Positions 54,477 to 63,468 are shown, counted from the stretch's first letter. The stretch: DNA of 64,000 bases from Candidatus Sacchlamyda saccharinae (GCA_030408505.1 JAUHQI010000002.1:98674-162673), one strand, 5' to 3'. Program-made: numbers and translations. The notes: generated by a model from the letters alone, not told the origin.

Positions 54477-55280
54477 ATGGCAGTAGCAGCAACAGGAAGA
54501 CCTGAAGACGCAATGTATGTAACAAACACTTCTCACAAACCACTTTCATCTAGAACTTATACCGCAACACACCTTCTCGTAGGGCTAGCTAGTGAGGCCG
54601 CCACTCGACATTTTGGACTTCTAGATACTTTAAGTCTGACTAGAGCTGCAAACAAATTTGCTGATGCCACCGGCCTTAGAGATTTTTTAGTGATCCCAGG
54701 AGCGAATGCTCAAGAAGTGGGTGGATCTGCAGCAGCTAGTACTGCGCCAGCAGAGGAAGCAGCTGCTGCAAGCGCAAAAGAAGCTGCAAGCGCAACTACT
54801 GAAGCTGCGGCTACAACATGGGGAAGCTATGTTCCAGATTTTATCACTACAGGAATGGACCAGCTAAAGGAGCAAGTTTGGGCTCCAATTTCAACTGCTA
54901 TTGCACCTGCTACTGAGTATGTTTCAGACAATAGCGATTGGATGATCGATGCTGGCGGGGTTGCTCTAGTAGCAGCAGTCATCAATATGATTGCACAAAA
55001 AAGAGGAGTCAAAAGTGCTTCTCTGCGCAACTTTGCCTCCCTACTCAGTGGCACTGTTGCCGTGTGGGGTACTAAAGCGGCTCTTTCTTACGCTGGTGTT
55101 GCAGAGCCTATAGCTTTTGCGAAAACAGCAGATATGGCAGTGCGTATCTTTGCAGCGCACTTTGTTTTAAAGCATGCTACGCCTTTGGCTCAAAAAGCAC
55201 TAGAGGTAACATCAAAAACAATTGCCCCTTTTGGAGCTCCTTTCTGCTATGAAGGACCACAAAAAGGGAAAAAGTTTTAA
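54477..55280 (+). CDS. Orphan Ala-rich membrane-type protein (paralogue A)
   Basis: 267 residues. A Thr/Ser-rich start, an Ala-rich low-complexity linker (about 80-115, SAAASTAPAEEAAAASAKEA), then two or three hydrophobic stretches (about 160-240). The segment GVKSASLRNFASLLSGTVAVWG...FAKTADMAVRIFAAHF aligns with GIRNQATLRAAVSIFVGASAAA...FADTAIKVATIALPYM of the next gene, so they look like paralogues. It has its own promoter, strong ribosome-binding site and terminator, suggesting high expression. Membrane or type III substrate candidate. Confidence 0.75.
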   Translation: MAVAATGRPEDAMYVTNTSHKPLSSRTYTATHLLVGLASEAATRHFGLLDTLSLTRAANKFADATGLRDFLVIPGANAQEVGGSAAASTAPAEEAAAASAKEAASATTEAAATTWGSYVPDFITTGMDQLKEQVWAPISTAIAPATEYVSDNSDWMIDAGGVALVAAVINMIAQKRGVKSASLRNFASLLSGTVAVWGTKAALSYAGVAEPIAFAKTADMAVRIFAAHFVLKHATPLAQKALEVTSKTIAPFGAPFCYEGPQKGKKF

Positions 55281-55296
55281 AACCATCTAGCTTTTT

Positions 55297-55331
55297 AGGG
55301 ACCTGCACCGGTTAGGTCCCTTTATTTTTTT
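55297..55331 (+). terminator. Rho-independent terminator
   Basis: Stem AGGGACCT / AGGTCCCT (8 perfect pairs), a 9-base loop and a T-rich tail (TTATTTTTTT) after paralogue A. Confidence 0.85.
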
Positions 55332-55359
55332 CAAAAAAACTTATAAAAAAGGAATTTTC

Positions 55360-56439
55360 ATGACCGTCCGCGCATTGACAACCAGTTTTACAAACACTCT
55401 AAAAGGAACATTTATTCCAGCTGCTTTAGTAGCAGCAGGAAAAGGCATTCCAAAATTCACCCAAGCACATACCGCTTCCTTTGATGCTTTTCAAGGATAT
55501 GGGAACAAGTTTTTCACAACAGGCAAAACTGCTTATGATCGATTCACTAACCTAACAGTGACCCAGTTGCCAGAGCTTGCTCAAACTGTTCCAAGCCTAG
55601 CACAAAAAGCCTGGGAAAAAGGCTCGACTCAAATGACCGTAGCCGCTGTTTGGGGTGGAACTGCCACCTTAACTAACGAAGTTCTAAAACGCGTTCCTGG
55701 CATAAGGAATCAAGCAACACTACGCGCTGCTGTTTCTATCTTTGTTGGCGCAAGCGCAGCCGCTGCTACCTGTGAATTTGGCCTGGACATCAAACCAGAC
55801 CCCCACATGTTCGCAGACACTGCGATAAAAGTTGCCACAATTGCTCTTCCATATATGGCTGTCACTACAACTGTAGATACGGCTCTTGGCTTTACTGGAG
55901 CATCTTCCTCTGCGCTTGCAACAATCATTACATCGGCTTGCAAAGTTGGACAAACTGCAGTGAGAGCTTTAAGCTTACCTGGTGCACCAAGATTAATTAA
56001 TGTTCCTGGAGCCTCAGACACCTCAAATGCTGATCCAAAAGCACAGGCTGCACTTGCGCTAAGCATGCAAGCGCAAATGACTGCTGCAAGTAGAGCAACT
56101 TCTAGCACAACGGAAAAAGATCTGACAGCTGCACTAAAGGGCGCGCATCTTGAGCTAACAGATGCTCTGGCAAAAGCCATTGCAAAGGGCGCATTATTGA
56201 ATGTAAAAGCCGCTGCCTCAACTGCAAAATCGTCGCCTGACAGAAGCAGGAGAAAAACTTCTGCCAAAAAAGTAAAAGCTGCTGCTGCTGCTGCTGCTGA
56301 AGCTAAAGCTAAAGCTGAAACTGCTGCTGCTGGAGCTGCTGCTGCCCCACCTGCAAGTGATCAAGGTGACGCAAGCAACTCTTCAGGTCGAAGCGGTTCA
56401 GGTGGAGACCACCTCTCTTCTTCCGGTGACGAAGCATAA
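55360..56439 (+). CDS. Orphan Ala-rich membrane-type protein with Lys/Ala tail (paralogue B)
   Basis: 359 residues. The N-terminus has hydrophobic segments, and about 115-200 contains several helices (LRAAVSIFVGASAAAATCEFG and others). The tail (about 285-359) is Lys/Ala- and Ser/Gly-rich, with KKVKAAAAAAAEAKAKAETA and SSGRSGSGGDHLSSSGDEA. The central block resembles paralogue A. No signal peptide. Strong own terminator. The Ala/Lys tail recalls histone-H1-like proteins, but the gene is not one of the known chlamydial Hc proteins. Confidence 0.75.
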   Translation: MTVRALTTSFTNTLKGTFIPAALVAAGKGIPKFTQAHTASFDAFQGYGNKFFTTGKTAYDRFTNLTVTQLPELAQTVPSLAQKAWEKGSTQMTVAAVWGGTATLTNEVLKRVPGIRNQATLRAAVSIFVGASAAAATCEFGLDIKPDPHMFADTAIKVATIALPYMAVTTTVDTALGFTGASSSALATIITSACKVGQTAVRALSLPGAPRLINVPGASDTSNADPKAQAALALSMQAQMTAASRATSSTTEKDLTAALKGAHLELTDALAKAIAKGALLNVKAAASTAKSSPDRSRRKTSAKKVKAAAAAAAEAKAKAETAAAGAAAAPPASDQGDASNSSGRSGSGGDHLSSSGDEA

Positions 56440-56451
56440 TCTGCCAAAAAA

Positions 56452-56480
56452 AAGCTTGCCAGTCTCTGGCAAGCTTTTTT
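56452..56480 (+). terminator. Rho-independent terminator
   Basis: AAGCTTGCCAG / CTGGCAAGCTT (11 perfect pairs) with a TCT loop and a run of T, 12 bases after paralogue B. Confidence 0.9.
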
Positions 56481-56523
56481 GTTCTAGAATTCATTTTTGT
56501 TTTCACTTAAAATAGCACTACTT

Positions 56524-57621
56524 ATGCCAAATCTATCTTGTGGAATTGTGGGATTGCCCAATGTGGGCAAATCAACCCTTTTTAACGCTCTTACGAAAAA
56601 GGCAGCCGCTGCTGCTGCAAACTACCCATTTTGTACGATTGATCCCAATGTGGGGATCGTCGATATGGCCGACGATCGATTGCAGGCTCTTTCTGATCTG
56701 TCGGGAAGCGCGAAAATCATCCCGGCAACGGTTACTTTTGTGGATATCGCAGGATTAGTAGCTGGAGCATCCAAAGGTGAGGGTCTTGGCAATAAATTTT
56801 TAGCTAATATCCGTGAAACCGATGCCATTGTCCATGTCGTTCGTTGTTTTGAAAATGATGACGTCATCCATGTAGCGGGCAAGGTCGATCCGATTCAAGA
56901 CATTGAGGTGATCAATCTAGAGCTGATTTTAGCCGATCTGCAGATGGCAGAAAACACGGCTTCAAAGCTTGAAAAGCAGGCAAAGGCTAAAAAAGAGCTG
57001 CAGCCTTCTGTGGACGCTCTAAAAAAAGCAATCGATCACTTGAATCAAAATCTTCCTATGAAAACGATTGAGCTATCGGAGAAGGAAGAGGAGCTCCTTA
57101 GCGGATACCCCTTTTTAACTTTCAAAAAGGTGGTTTATCTTGCCAATGTAGCGGAAAGTGACCTTCCTGAAATGGATAATCCCCACGTGCAAGCGGTCAG
57201 AGAATTTGCAAAGAAGGAAGGGAGCTCGGTCATTCCCATCTGCGCTTCTCTAGAAGAAGAGCTTGTTCAGCTTTCTCCCGAGGAAGCAGCGGAGTACCTC
57301 GAATCTCTTGGACTCAAGGAGCCCGGGCTCAATCGCCTGGTCAAAGAGGCCTTTAACCTGTTAGGACTCATCAATTACATCACCACCGGCGAAGTGGAGA
57401 CCAGAGCCTGGACTATACGCGAGGGCACCAACGCGCAGCAGGCCGCTGGCGAAATCCACACTGATATCCAAAAGGGCTTCATCCGCGCTGAGGTCGTTCC
57501 TTTTGATGAGATGATCTCTCACAAAGGGCGAGTCGGTGCCCGCGAGTCTGGCAAGGCTCGCTCTGAAGGAAAAGAATACATCGTCCAAGACGGCGACGTC
57601 ATCCTCTTCTTCCACAACTAA
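56524..57621 (+). CDS. ychF: Redox-regulated ATPase/GTPase YchF (Obg family)
   Basis: 365 residues from ATG 56524. [18 protein letters not shown] is the P-loop; [14 protein letters not shown] is the G2-region hallmark of Ych[30 protein letters not shown] follows (key word [10 protein letters not shown]). The C-terminal TGS domain ends at [14 protein letters not shown]. An ATPase linked to the ribosome and stress. Position between ribF and the T3SS genes is conserved in Chlamydia. Confidence 0.97.
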   Translation: MPNLSCGIVGLPNVGKSTLFNALTKKAAAAAANYPFCTIDPNVGIVDMADDRLQALSDLSGSAKIIPATVTFVDIAGLVAGASKGEGLGNKFLANIRETDAIVHVVRCFENDDVIHVAGKVDPIQDIEVINLELILADLQMAENTASKLEKQAKAKKELQPSVDALKKAIDHLNQNLPMKTIELSEKEEELLSGYPFLTFKKVVYLANVAESDLPEMDNPHVQAVREFAKKEGSSVIPICASLEEELVQLSPEEAAEYLESLGLKEPGLNRLVKEAFNLLGLINYITTGEVETRAWTIREGTNAQQAAGEIHTDIQKGFIRAEVVPFDEMISHKGRVGARESGKARSEGKEYIVQDGDVILFFHN

Positions 57622-57657
57622 TTTACATTTGATAAAAATTTTTCTTGAATTCAACTC

Positions 57658-57686
57658 TTGACTTTGTATATAAACTAATGTACAAT
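57658..57686 (+). promoter_or_regulatory. hicAB promoter
   Basis: TTGACT (57658-57663), a 17-base spacer and TACAAT (57681-57686), 18 bases before hicA. HicB of this type usually represses its own promoter, so an operator is expected here. Confidence 0.65.
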
Positions 57687-57703
57687 CAGAAGGAATAGGG
57701 AGT

Positions 57704-57889
57704 ATGAAGAGAAAAGACCTGGAGAGACAACTGAAACGACTTGGTTGGGAATTCAAGCGACATGGTGGAAATCACGATTATTGGACAAACGGAGAAATAC
57801 ATGAAGCGCTACCCCGCCATAATGAAATAAAAGAAAATTTAGCTAAGAAGATATTAAAAACAGCAAGGAATAATCCTCCTAAGGAGTAG
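57704..57889 (+). CDS. hicA: HicA toxin (mRNA interferase)
   Basis: 61 residues. RQLKRLGWEFKRHGGNHDYWTN carries the key dsRBD-like helix and catalytic His (GGNHDYW), and LPRHNEIKENLAKKILK ends the fold. It cleaves mRNA in translation-dependent fashion in other bacteria. Ten bases before hicB. Inserted between ychF and cdsU, which are neighbours in Chlamydia. Confidence 0.9.
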   Translation: MKRKDLERQLKRLGWEFKRHGGNHDYWTNGEIHEALPRHNEIKENLAKKILKTARNNPPKE

Positions 57890-57899
57890 AACAGCAGTT

Positions 57900-58331
57900 A
57901 TGGAATTTGAAGGAAAAATCTGGAAAGATGGAAAATTTTGGCTTGTAGAAGTCCCTTCGTTGAATCTTATGACTCAAGGCAAGACACGAAAAGAAGGATT
58001 GGAAATGATCCGAGACGCTGCAATAGGCCTTGTCGAATGTTATTTCGAGTCCGAAATCGAAGACGATTTTGATATTATTCTAATTGATTATGGAAGTGAT
58101 ACTTTTGGTATTACTTCAAATGAAGACAAGCTTCTTCTTGCACTTTCTTTGCGTAGGCAAAGAGAAGAAAGTGGATCTACAGTACGAGAAGCTGCTAGCC
58201 GTCTCGGCTCAAAATCACCCAATGGATATGCTCAGTATGAGAAGGGAAGAACCAGAATTTCTCTTGATCAATATGAGAAATTAATGCGCGCAGTAAACCC
58301 TAATCGAATAAGTATTTTGCGTGTCATTTGA
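57900..58331 (+). CDS. hicB: HicB antitoxin with XRE helix-turn-helix
   Basis: 143 residues. N-terminal HicB fold (MEFEGKIWKDGKFWLVEVPSLNLMTQGKTRKEGLEMIRDA, key words GKTRKEGL), then a C-terminal DNA-binding domain (about 85-140; REAASRLGSKSPNGYAQYEKGRT). It neutralises HicA and probably represses the operon. The 168-bp palindrome starts right at its stop codon. Confidence 0.88.
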   Translation: MEFEGKIWKDGKFWLVEVPSLNLMTQGKTRKEGLEMIRDAAIGLVECYFESEIEDDFDIILIDYGSDTFGITSNEDKLLLALSLRRQREESGSTVREAASRLGSKSPNGYAQYEKGRTRISLDQYEKLMRAVNPNRISILRVI

Positions 58332-58499
58332 TATAGGAAATACTGATCAATTCAATTCCCCATATCTTCGGCCAAAAACGCCGAAAAACTTAATTTTCGA
58401 TCTCCATTAACTTCCAAAGTTAATTACAACCTCCAAATTAATTTTTTCGACCCGTTTGGCTCGAATCTCAGAGAAAGCAATTAATCAGTGTTTCCTATA
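58332..58499. repeat. 168-bp imperfect palindrome with 21-bp terminal inverted repeats
   Basis: The left end begins TATAGGAAATACTGATCAAT (58332-58352 in full) and is matched by the inverse at 58479-58499 (AATTAATCAGTGTTTCCTAT...) with two mismatches. The inside continues to pair: TTCGGCCAAAAACGCCGAAA at about 58367-58386 aligns with the inverse of TTTTTTCGACCCGTTTGGCTCG, and TTAATTT and TTAACTT blocks pair towards the centre. It folds as one long hairpin. Size close to the 165-bp palindrome at 7061-7225, but ends differ in sequence. It occupies the gap between hicB and the cdsU leader. Confidence 0.78.
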
Positions 58500-58556
58500 C
58501 TCAAACCGATTCAAAACTTGGGTTTGGGTATAAAACCCTGTGTCCTCTGTGGTTGT

Positions 58557-58562
58557 TATAAT
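58557..58562 (+). promoter_or_regulatory. Candidate -10 element before cdsU
   Basis: TATAAT preceded by TTGT, 48 bases before the GTG start of cdsU. No good -35 is seen at 16-18 bases. A small GGGTTT/AAACCC hairpin lies just upstream. Confidence 0.3.
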
Positions 58563-58609
58563 TTTTCTTTTGGGTTGAATGAGGGAGCATTTGCTGGTAG
58601 TGTTGATGT

Positions 58610-59686
58610 GTGGCTGAGAAAACCGAAAAGGCAACACCTAAGAAACTCCGTGACGCTAGAAAGAAAGGTCAGGTCGCCAAGTCCCAAGACTTCCCCTCTG
58701 CTCTTACGTTCATCGTTTCCATTTCTACAATTTTGATTTTGTCGGGTTATCTCTTTGAGCAACTGGGTAGCTTCACGGTCAATATGTTCCGCAAAGCCAA
58801 GATGGGCTCTATCAATATGGAGACGATGGCTTCGGGGCTCATGAGCGAAACGATCAATACGATTTTTCGATGTAGCTTTCCCATTTTGATTGTGACGGTG
58901 ATGACGGGACTGCTTACGAGCTTTTTGGTGGTGGGTCCCCTTTTTGCACCGGAGGCGATGAAGCCCGATATCAAAAAACTCAATCCGGTCACTAACATTA
59001 AAAACATGTTCAAATTCAAAACGATCTTTGAACTGCTTAAATCTATTTTTAAAATTTCTGGTGCTTTCATCCTGATTTGGTCGGTGGTTTACACGAGTAT
59101 TCCCGAAATTGTTTCTTGTGCCGCACTCCCTGTAGTTGCTAGTGCCCATATTTTATCCACATTTTTGGTTAAGGTGATCATTCGAGTAGGAATTTTCTTT
59201 TTGGCCGTGGCGGTAGCCGATCTTGTCTTCCAAAAGCGGAATTTTGCCAAAGAGATGAAGATGGAAAAGTTCCAAGTCAAGCAGGAATATAAGGACACGG
59301 AAGGGAACCCGGAGATCAAGGGGCAGCGCAGGCGCGTTGCGCAGGAAATCGCTTACCAAGAAGGGCCTACGAGCGTGAAGCGGGCACGCGCTGTCATCAC
59401 CAATCCAATTCATATTGCTGTTGCCGTTGAATATGATGAGGAGGTGGAGCCGGCCCCAAAAGTTGTGACTATGGGTAAAGGGGTCACCGCAGATCGGATC
59501 GTAAAGCTCGCAGCTGACTACGATGTTCCGGTCATGAGAAACGTCGATCTTGCACAAACACTGTTCGAAAAAGGCGAAATCGGCGATTATATACCTGAGG
59601 AGACGTACGAAGCCGTCTCAGAAATATTGCGTTGGCTCGAACAAATTGAAGCAGAAGAAACAGCCCATTTAGATCTATTTACTTAA
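58610..59686 (+). CDS. sctU: Type III secretion export-switch protein SctU/CdsU (GTG start)
   Basis: 358 residues. KTEKATPKKLRDARKKGQVAKSQD is the FlhB/SctU N-terminus (key words EKATPKKL, GQVAKSQD). Four membrane helices follow (about 25-210). The autocleavage site is TNPIHIAVAVEYDEE (about residue 264), with NPIH in place of the usual NPTH; Asn and Pro, the scissile pair, are kept. The GTG start is forced: no ATG fits this frame before MAEKTEKAT. First of the T3SS gene block; cdsV starts 2 bases after its stop. Confidence 0.94.
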   Translation: MAEKTEKATPKKLRDARKKGQVAKSQDFPSALTFIVSISTILILSGYLFEQLGSFTVNMFRKAKMGSINMETMASGLMSETINTIFRCSFPILIVTVMTGLLTSFLVVGPLFAPEAMKPDIKKLNPVTNIKNMFKFKTIFELLKSIFKISGAFILIWSVVYTSIPEIVSCAALPVVASAHILSTFLVKVIIRVGIFFLAVAVADLVFQKRNFAKEMKMEKFQVKQEYKDTEGNPEIKGQRRRVAQEIAYQEGPTSVKRARAVITNPIHIAVAVEYDEEVEPAPKVVTMGKGVTADRIVKLAADYDVPVMRNVDLAQTLFEKGEIGDYIPEETYEAVSEILRWLEQIEAEETAHLDLFT

Positions 59687-59687
59687 T

Positions 59688-61820
59688 ATGAAAAAATTCT
59701 TACAAAATCTTGGACAATTTCTAACTGGCGATCGGATGCTCCGTTTTGTCTCCCGTTCGACTGACCTGTTCCTCGCCATTTTTATCATCCTCCTGATCAT
59801 GATCATCATTGTCCCCGTCTCCCCTGGAGTCTTGGACAATTTCATTGCGCTCAACTTGACGGTCTCGATCACGCTGTTGATGGTGGCCCTCTATATTCCC
59901 AAAGCGGTCAACCTCTCGATCTTTCCTTCGCTACTTTTGATCACGACGCTCTTCCGTTTGGGGATTGAGATTTCAGCTACAAAGCGGATCCTCCTCTACG
60001 CGGATGCGGGGGAGATCATCTACGCCTTCGGGGAGTTCGTTGTTGGCGGAAACTTTGTTGTCGGTGGTATCGTCTTCTTGATCATCACGATTGTCCAGTT
60101 CATTGTGGTGACCAAGGGTGCTGAGCGGGTTGCGGAAGTAGCTGCTCGTTTCACCTTGGATGCGATGCCTGGTAAACAGATGAGTATCGATGCCGATATG
60201 CGCAGCGGGGTCATCGATGCCAACCAAGCCCGTCAGCTCCGTCTAGCTCTGCAAAAAGAGAGCCAGATGTATGGAGCGATGGATGGTGCGATGAAGTTCG
60301 TAAAAGGGGACGTCATCGCCGGTATTGTGATCGCTGTGATCAACATCGTTGGTGGTTTGATCATCGGGATGGCGATGCACGGGATGACGGCTATGCAGGC
60401 GGCCCGCACCTATACCCTCCTCTCGATCGGGGGTGGCCTGATCTCTCAAATCCCCTCTCTCTTGATTGCCCTTACTGCCGGTATCATTACGACAAGGGTT
60501 TCTAGTGATAAGAAAGATGAGCACCTTGGTGGGGAGATCTCCTCTCAGCTTCTCGGTCAACCAAAAGCGATTATTATTTCTGGGTGCTTGATCACCTTAA
60601 TGGCCCTTTTTAAGGGCTTCCCCTCACTGATTTTTATTTTACTCGGCCTTTCCATCATCGGGACGGGGATTTTTACGATGTACCGTCAGAAAATGGGGTC
60701 GGCAAGAGAAGTGCAGGTCGCAGGCGGTGGGATGGTAGAGACCGATGTTTCTGGCCACAAAGTAGTCCGCGGCGGTGTGGACGAATACGCCCTCACCCTC
60801 CCCGTGATTTTAGAAGTGGGAGCCTATCTCTCCAAGGAGATCAGAAAAGAACGAGGCGGGATGACGTTTGTGGAGCAGATGGTGCCCAAGATGCGCCATG
60901 CTCTCTACCAAGATCTTGGAGTCCGTTTCCCCGGTGTGCACGTAAGGACAGAATCCCCCACCCTTGGCGATGATGAGTATATGATCCACCTCAATGAGGT
61001 GCCTATTGTCCGCGGAAAAATCGAAGAGGGAGCTCTTTTAACGAACGAAGATCCCGAGACACTCAAACGCTACAACATCCCCCACACCACTTCGAAAAAC
61101 TCGATGGGGCAACCATCTTATTGGGTGGAGACGAAATACGAAGATGTGATGAAAAAGGCGGGCATCAAGTTCTGGAAACCGCTTGATGTGATGATCCTCC
61201 ACCTCTCTTATTTTTATAAGCAACACGCGGCCGACTTTATTGGGATCCAAGAGGTTCGTGGCATTCTCGAGTTCATTGAAAAGTCATTCCCAGATCTTGT
61301 GAAGGAAGTGACCCGCTTAGTTCCTTTGCAAAAATTGACCGAAATTTTAAAGCGTCTAGTGCAAGAGCAGATTTCGATCAAGGATTTGCGCACCATTTTA
61401 GAATCACTCAGCGAGTGGGCACAAACGGAGAAAGACACGGTCCTCTTAACCGAGTATGTCCGATCTTCTCTTAAGCGCTACGTCAGCTACAAGTACTCGC
61501 AAGGGCAGTCCATCCTCTCTGTCTACCTTCTCGATCCAGAGATTGAGGATATGGTCCGCGGCGCGATCAAACAAACCTCTGCCGGCTCTTATCTTGCACT
61601 CGATCCCGATACGACTCAAATGATCCTCAATGCAATGCGCCAGGTAATCACCCCAACGCCCGCTGGTGGCCAACCTCCGGTCATGTTGACCGCGATCGAT
61701 GTCCGTAGATTTGTCCGCAAATTAATCGAGGGTGAATTCCCCGACATGGCAGTGGTCTCCTACCAAGAAGTCGTCCCAGAAATTAAGATCCAGCCACTGG
61801 GGCGCATCCAATTGACCTAA
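59688..61820 (+). CDS. sctV: Type III secretion export-gate protein SctV/CdsV (LcrD)
   Basis: 710 residues. About eight helices in the first 320 residues; the FHIPEP signature is seen as GRLGIEISATKRILL-type sequence (LFRLGIEISATKRIL) and ARFTLDAMPGKQMSIDADMRSG (key word DAMPGKQM). The cytoplasmic domain (about 340-710) forms the nonameric ring that receives substrates. Full length for the family. Order sctU-sctV-copN is the chlamydial one. Confidence 0.96.
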   Translation: MKKFLQNLGQFLTGDRMLRFVSRSTDLFLAIFIILLIMIIIVPVSPGVLDNFIALNLTVSITLLMVALYIPKAVNLSIFPSLLLITTLFRLGIEISATKRILLYADAGEIIYAFGEFVVGGNFVVGGIVFLIITIVQFIVVTKGAERVAEVAARFTLDAMPGKQMSIDADMRSGVIDANQARQLRLALQKESQMYGAMDGAMKFVKGDVIAGIVIAVINIVGGLIIGMAMHGMTAMQAARTYTLLSIGGGLISQIPSLLIALTAGIITTRVSSDKKDEHLGGEISSQLLGQPKAIIISGCLITLMALFKGFPSLIFILLGLSIIGTGIFTMYRQKMGSAREVQVAGGGMVETDVSGHKVVRGGVDEYALTLPVILEVGAYLSKEIRKERGGMTFVEQMVPKMRHALYQDLGVRFPGVHVRTESPTLGDDEYMIHLNEVPIVRGKIEEGALLTNEDPETLKRYNIPHTTSKNSMGQPSYWVETKYEDVMKKAGIKFWKPLDVMILHLSYFYKQHAADFIGIQEVRGILEFIEKSFPDLVKEVTRLVPLQKLTEILKRLVQEQISIKDLRTILESLSEWAQTEKDTVLLTEYVRSSLKRYVSYKYSQGQSILSVYLLDPEIEDMVRGAIKQTSAGSYLALDPDTTQMILNAMRQVITPTPAGGQPPVMLTAIDVRRFVRKLIEGEFPDMAVVSYQEVVPEIKIQPLGRIQLT

Positions 61821-61846
61821 TGTTGGCTTTTCTATAAAAAGAAACT

Positions 61847-63016
61847 ATGCCGGATGATTTTAGCGCCTCTCCTATTGAACCGACAGAAGCCTCACGCATC
61901 CAAAAGCAAGAGCAGATGGATGCGAAAAAGATGGCGATCGCCCAAGAAGCGAGCCAGATCAACATGATCCAGTACGCCGATGAGGCGGCCTTCAACCCGG
62001 TCATGATGGCAAAACGCTTTCAAACTTTAGAAGAAAAGCTCCGAAAAAAAGCTCTCGAAAAAGAAGATGCCAAAAAGGCAGATGAAAAGACACTGACTGT
62101 CGAGCAGGTAGAAGAGATTGCCGATTCTTACGAAAAGCGTAATCCCGAGCTCACTTCTAAATCTTTGCAACAGCTTCTTGCCCAGCTCAAATCGGGCGAC
62201 AACCCTCAGGATGTATTGCGCAAAGCGATGCAGAATTTCCCCGATCACTCGCTAGCCGATGAAGCTCTTGAGTTTTTGGAAAAATCGACCAAGGGTGATC
62301 TCCACTCGAATGTCCGACAGGCCAAGGATAATCTCAATGAAACCTACGGCCGCGAAGTGCGGGCAGGTCGTAACATGGGCGCAGAGGCTAGAGACTTTTC
62401 TCAAAAGGGACTTGGCTCGCCAACGGGCCTTCGTGATCTCTATCGCGAGATCACGGGCAATCCCCGCCCTGCCACTCAGCTCTTTGGGGAGCTCAACGAA
62501 AAGTTCACCTATGCCAAAATGGAGAAAGCGATCGACTTTATCCTCCACTCGATGGGTGCTGACCTCAAATCCAAAGGCCCCTCGATCGCACCTGGCCAGC
62601 TGCATACTCTCATGAGTGAGGCGCGCAATCTGCTTGCCATTTTATGGATCTATCGCTTTTTCAAGGGTAGGATGGATCTGATCACAGCTGCGTTTGAGCG
62701 AGCCGGGATGCTTTTGCCCTCTCGAATCACCTTTGAGATGCTCGCGAAAATGTTTGTAGCATTTTTGATGGAGCGGTATCCTTCTATGGACAAAGTTTTT
62801 CAGCTCTCCTTAAAAATGGGGATCTCTGCCGACATCCTAGCCCAAATCATCTTATTTGGGCAGATGCGCGATGCAGTGCGCGGCGTTGCTCCTAAGCTTT
62901 TCCGAACAGAGCAACATAGACACGATATTTTGATGTCCTTCCTCGAAGCTTTAGAAGAACTTGAAGAGCAGATGGAAGAAGAAGAGGAAGAAGAACATGA
63001 AGGCGAAGAAGAGTAA
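61847..63016 (+). CDS. copN: CopN/SctW-type T3SS gatekeeper and effector
   Basis: 389 residues with an HrpJ/LcrE-like domain (about 60-370). Heptad-like helices near the N-terminus (KRFQTLEEKLRKKALEKEDAKK) and the segment NPRPATQLFGELNEKFTYAK match the family. It plugs the secretion channel and, in Chlamydia, is itself exported to the host. The tail EEQMEEEEEEEHEGEEE is an unusually long acidic run. Overlaps the chaperone gene by 1 base (TAATG). Confidence 0.92.
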   Translation: MPDDFSASPIEPTEASRIQKQEQMDAKKMAIAQEASQINMIQYADEAAFNPVMMAKRFQTLEEKLRKKALEKEDAKKADEKTLTVEQVEEIADSYEKRNPELTSKSLQQLLAQLKSGDNPQDVLRKAMQNFPDHSLADEALEFLEKSTKGDLHSNVRQAKDNLNETYGREVRAGRNMGAEARDFSQKGLGSPTGLRDLYREITGNPRPATQLFGELNEKFTYAKMEKAIDFILHSMGADLKSKGPSIAPGQLHTLMSEARNLLAILWIYRFFKGRMDLITAAFERAGMLLPSRITFEMLAKMFVAFLMERYPSMDKVFQLSLKMGISADILAQIILFGQMRDAVRGVAPKLFRTEQHRHDILMSFLEALEELEEQMEEEEEEEHEGEEE

Positions 63017-63468
63017 TGGATAGATTTTCGCAAATCCTCTACGACCTTGGCAAAGAGATGGATCTCGACCTCTATCCCGATCCCAATCGTATTTGCCAAC
63101 TCAATTTCCATGATGAGCTCCACATCCAAATCCACTACGATGAACCAAAAGAAGAGATCCTCATCGCCTCTTTTCTTTACGAGGTACCACCGGGAAAATA
63201 CCGAGAAAAGCTCTTTCGCGCATGTCTCATCTCCAACAACGAATACCCTCGCGTAGGCACCCTTTCCTACAGTGAAAAGAACAATAAACTGACCTTTGAA
63301 AAAAGAGTTTTTGCACCGAATTTGCAGAGCGATAAACTCTATCAAATCCTCCAAGATTTCTTTGAAAAAGCCAAAACATGGAAAGACGCCATCGAAAGAG
63401 GAGCTCCTCTCCCTGTCCAACCTAGCAATAAAAGTTCTGGCGGCTCAATGTTTGGGATGAAACCATGA
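63016..63468 (+). CDS. T3SS specific chaperone (Scc1/SycE-like)
   Basis: 150 residues, acidic alpha/beta fold of class I T3SS chaperones (CesT family). LGKEMDLDLYPDPNRICQLNF is the N-terminal core, followed by strands and SDKLYQILQDFFEKAKTW. Its place after copN equals scc1 (sycE-like) in Chlamydia, where it helps secrete CopN. Overlaps malQ by 4 bases. Confidence 0.88.
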   Translation: MDRFSQILYDLGKEMDLDLYPDPNRICQLNFHDELHIQIHYDEPKEEILIASFLYEVPPGKYREKLFRACLISNNEYPRVGTLSYSEKNNKLTFEKRVFAPNLQSDKLYQILQDFFEKAKTWKDAIERGAPLPVQPSNKSSGGSMFGMKP

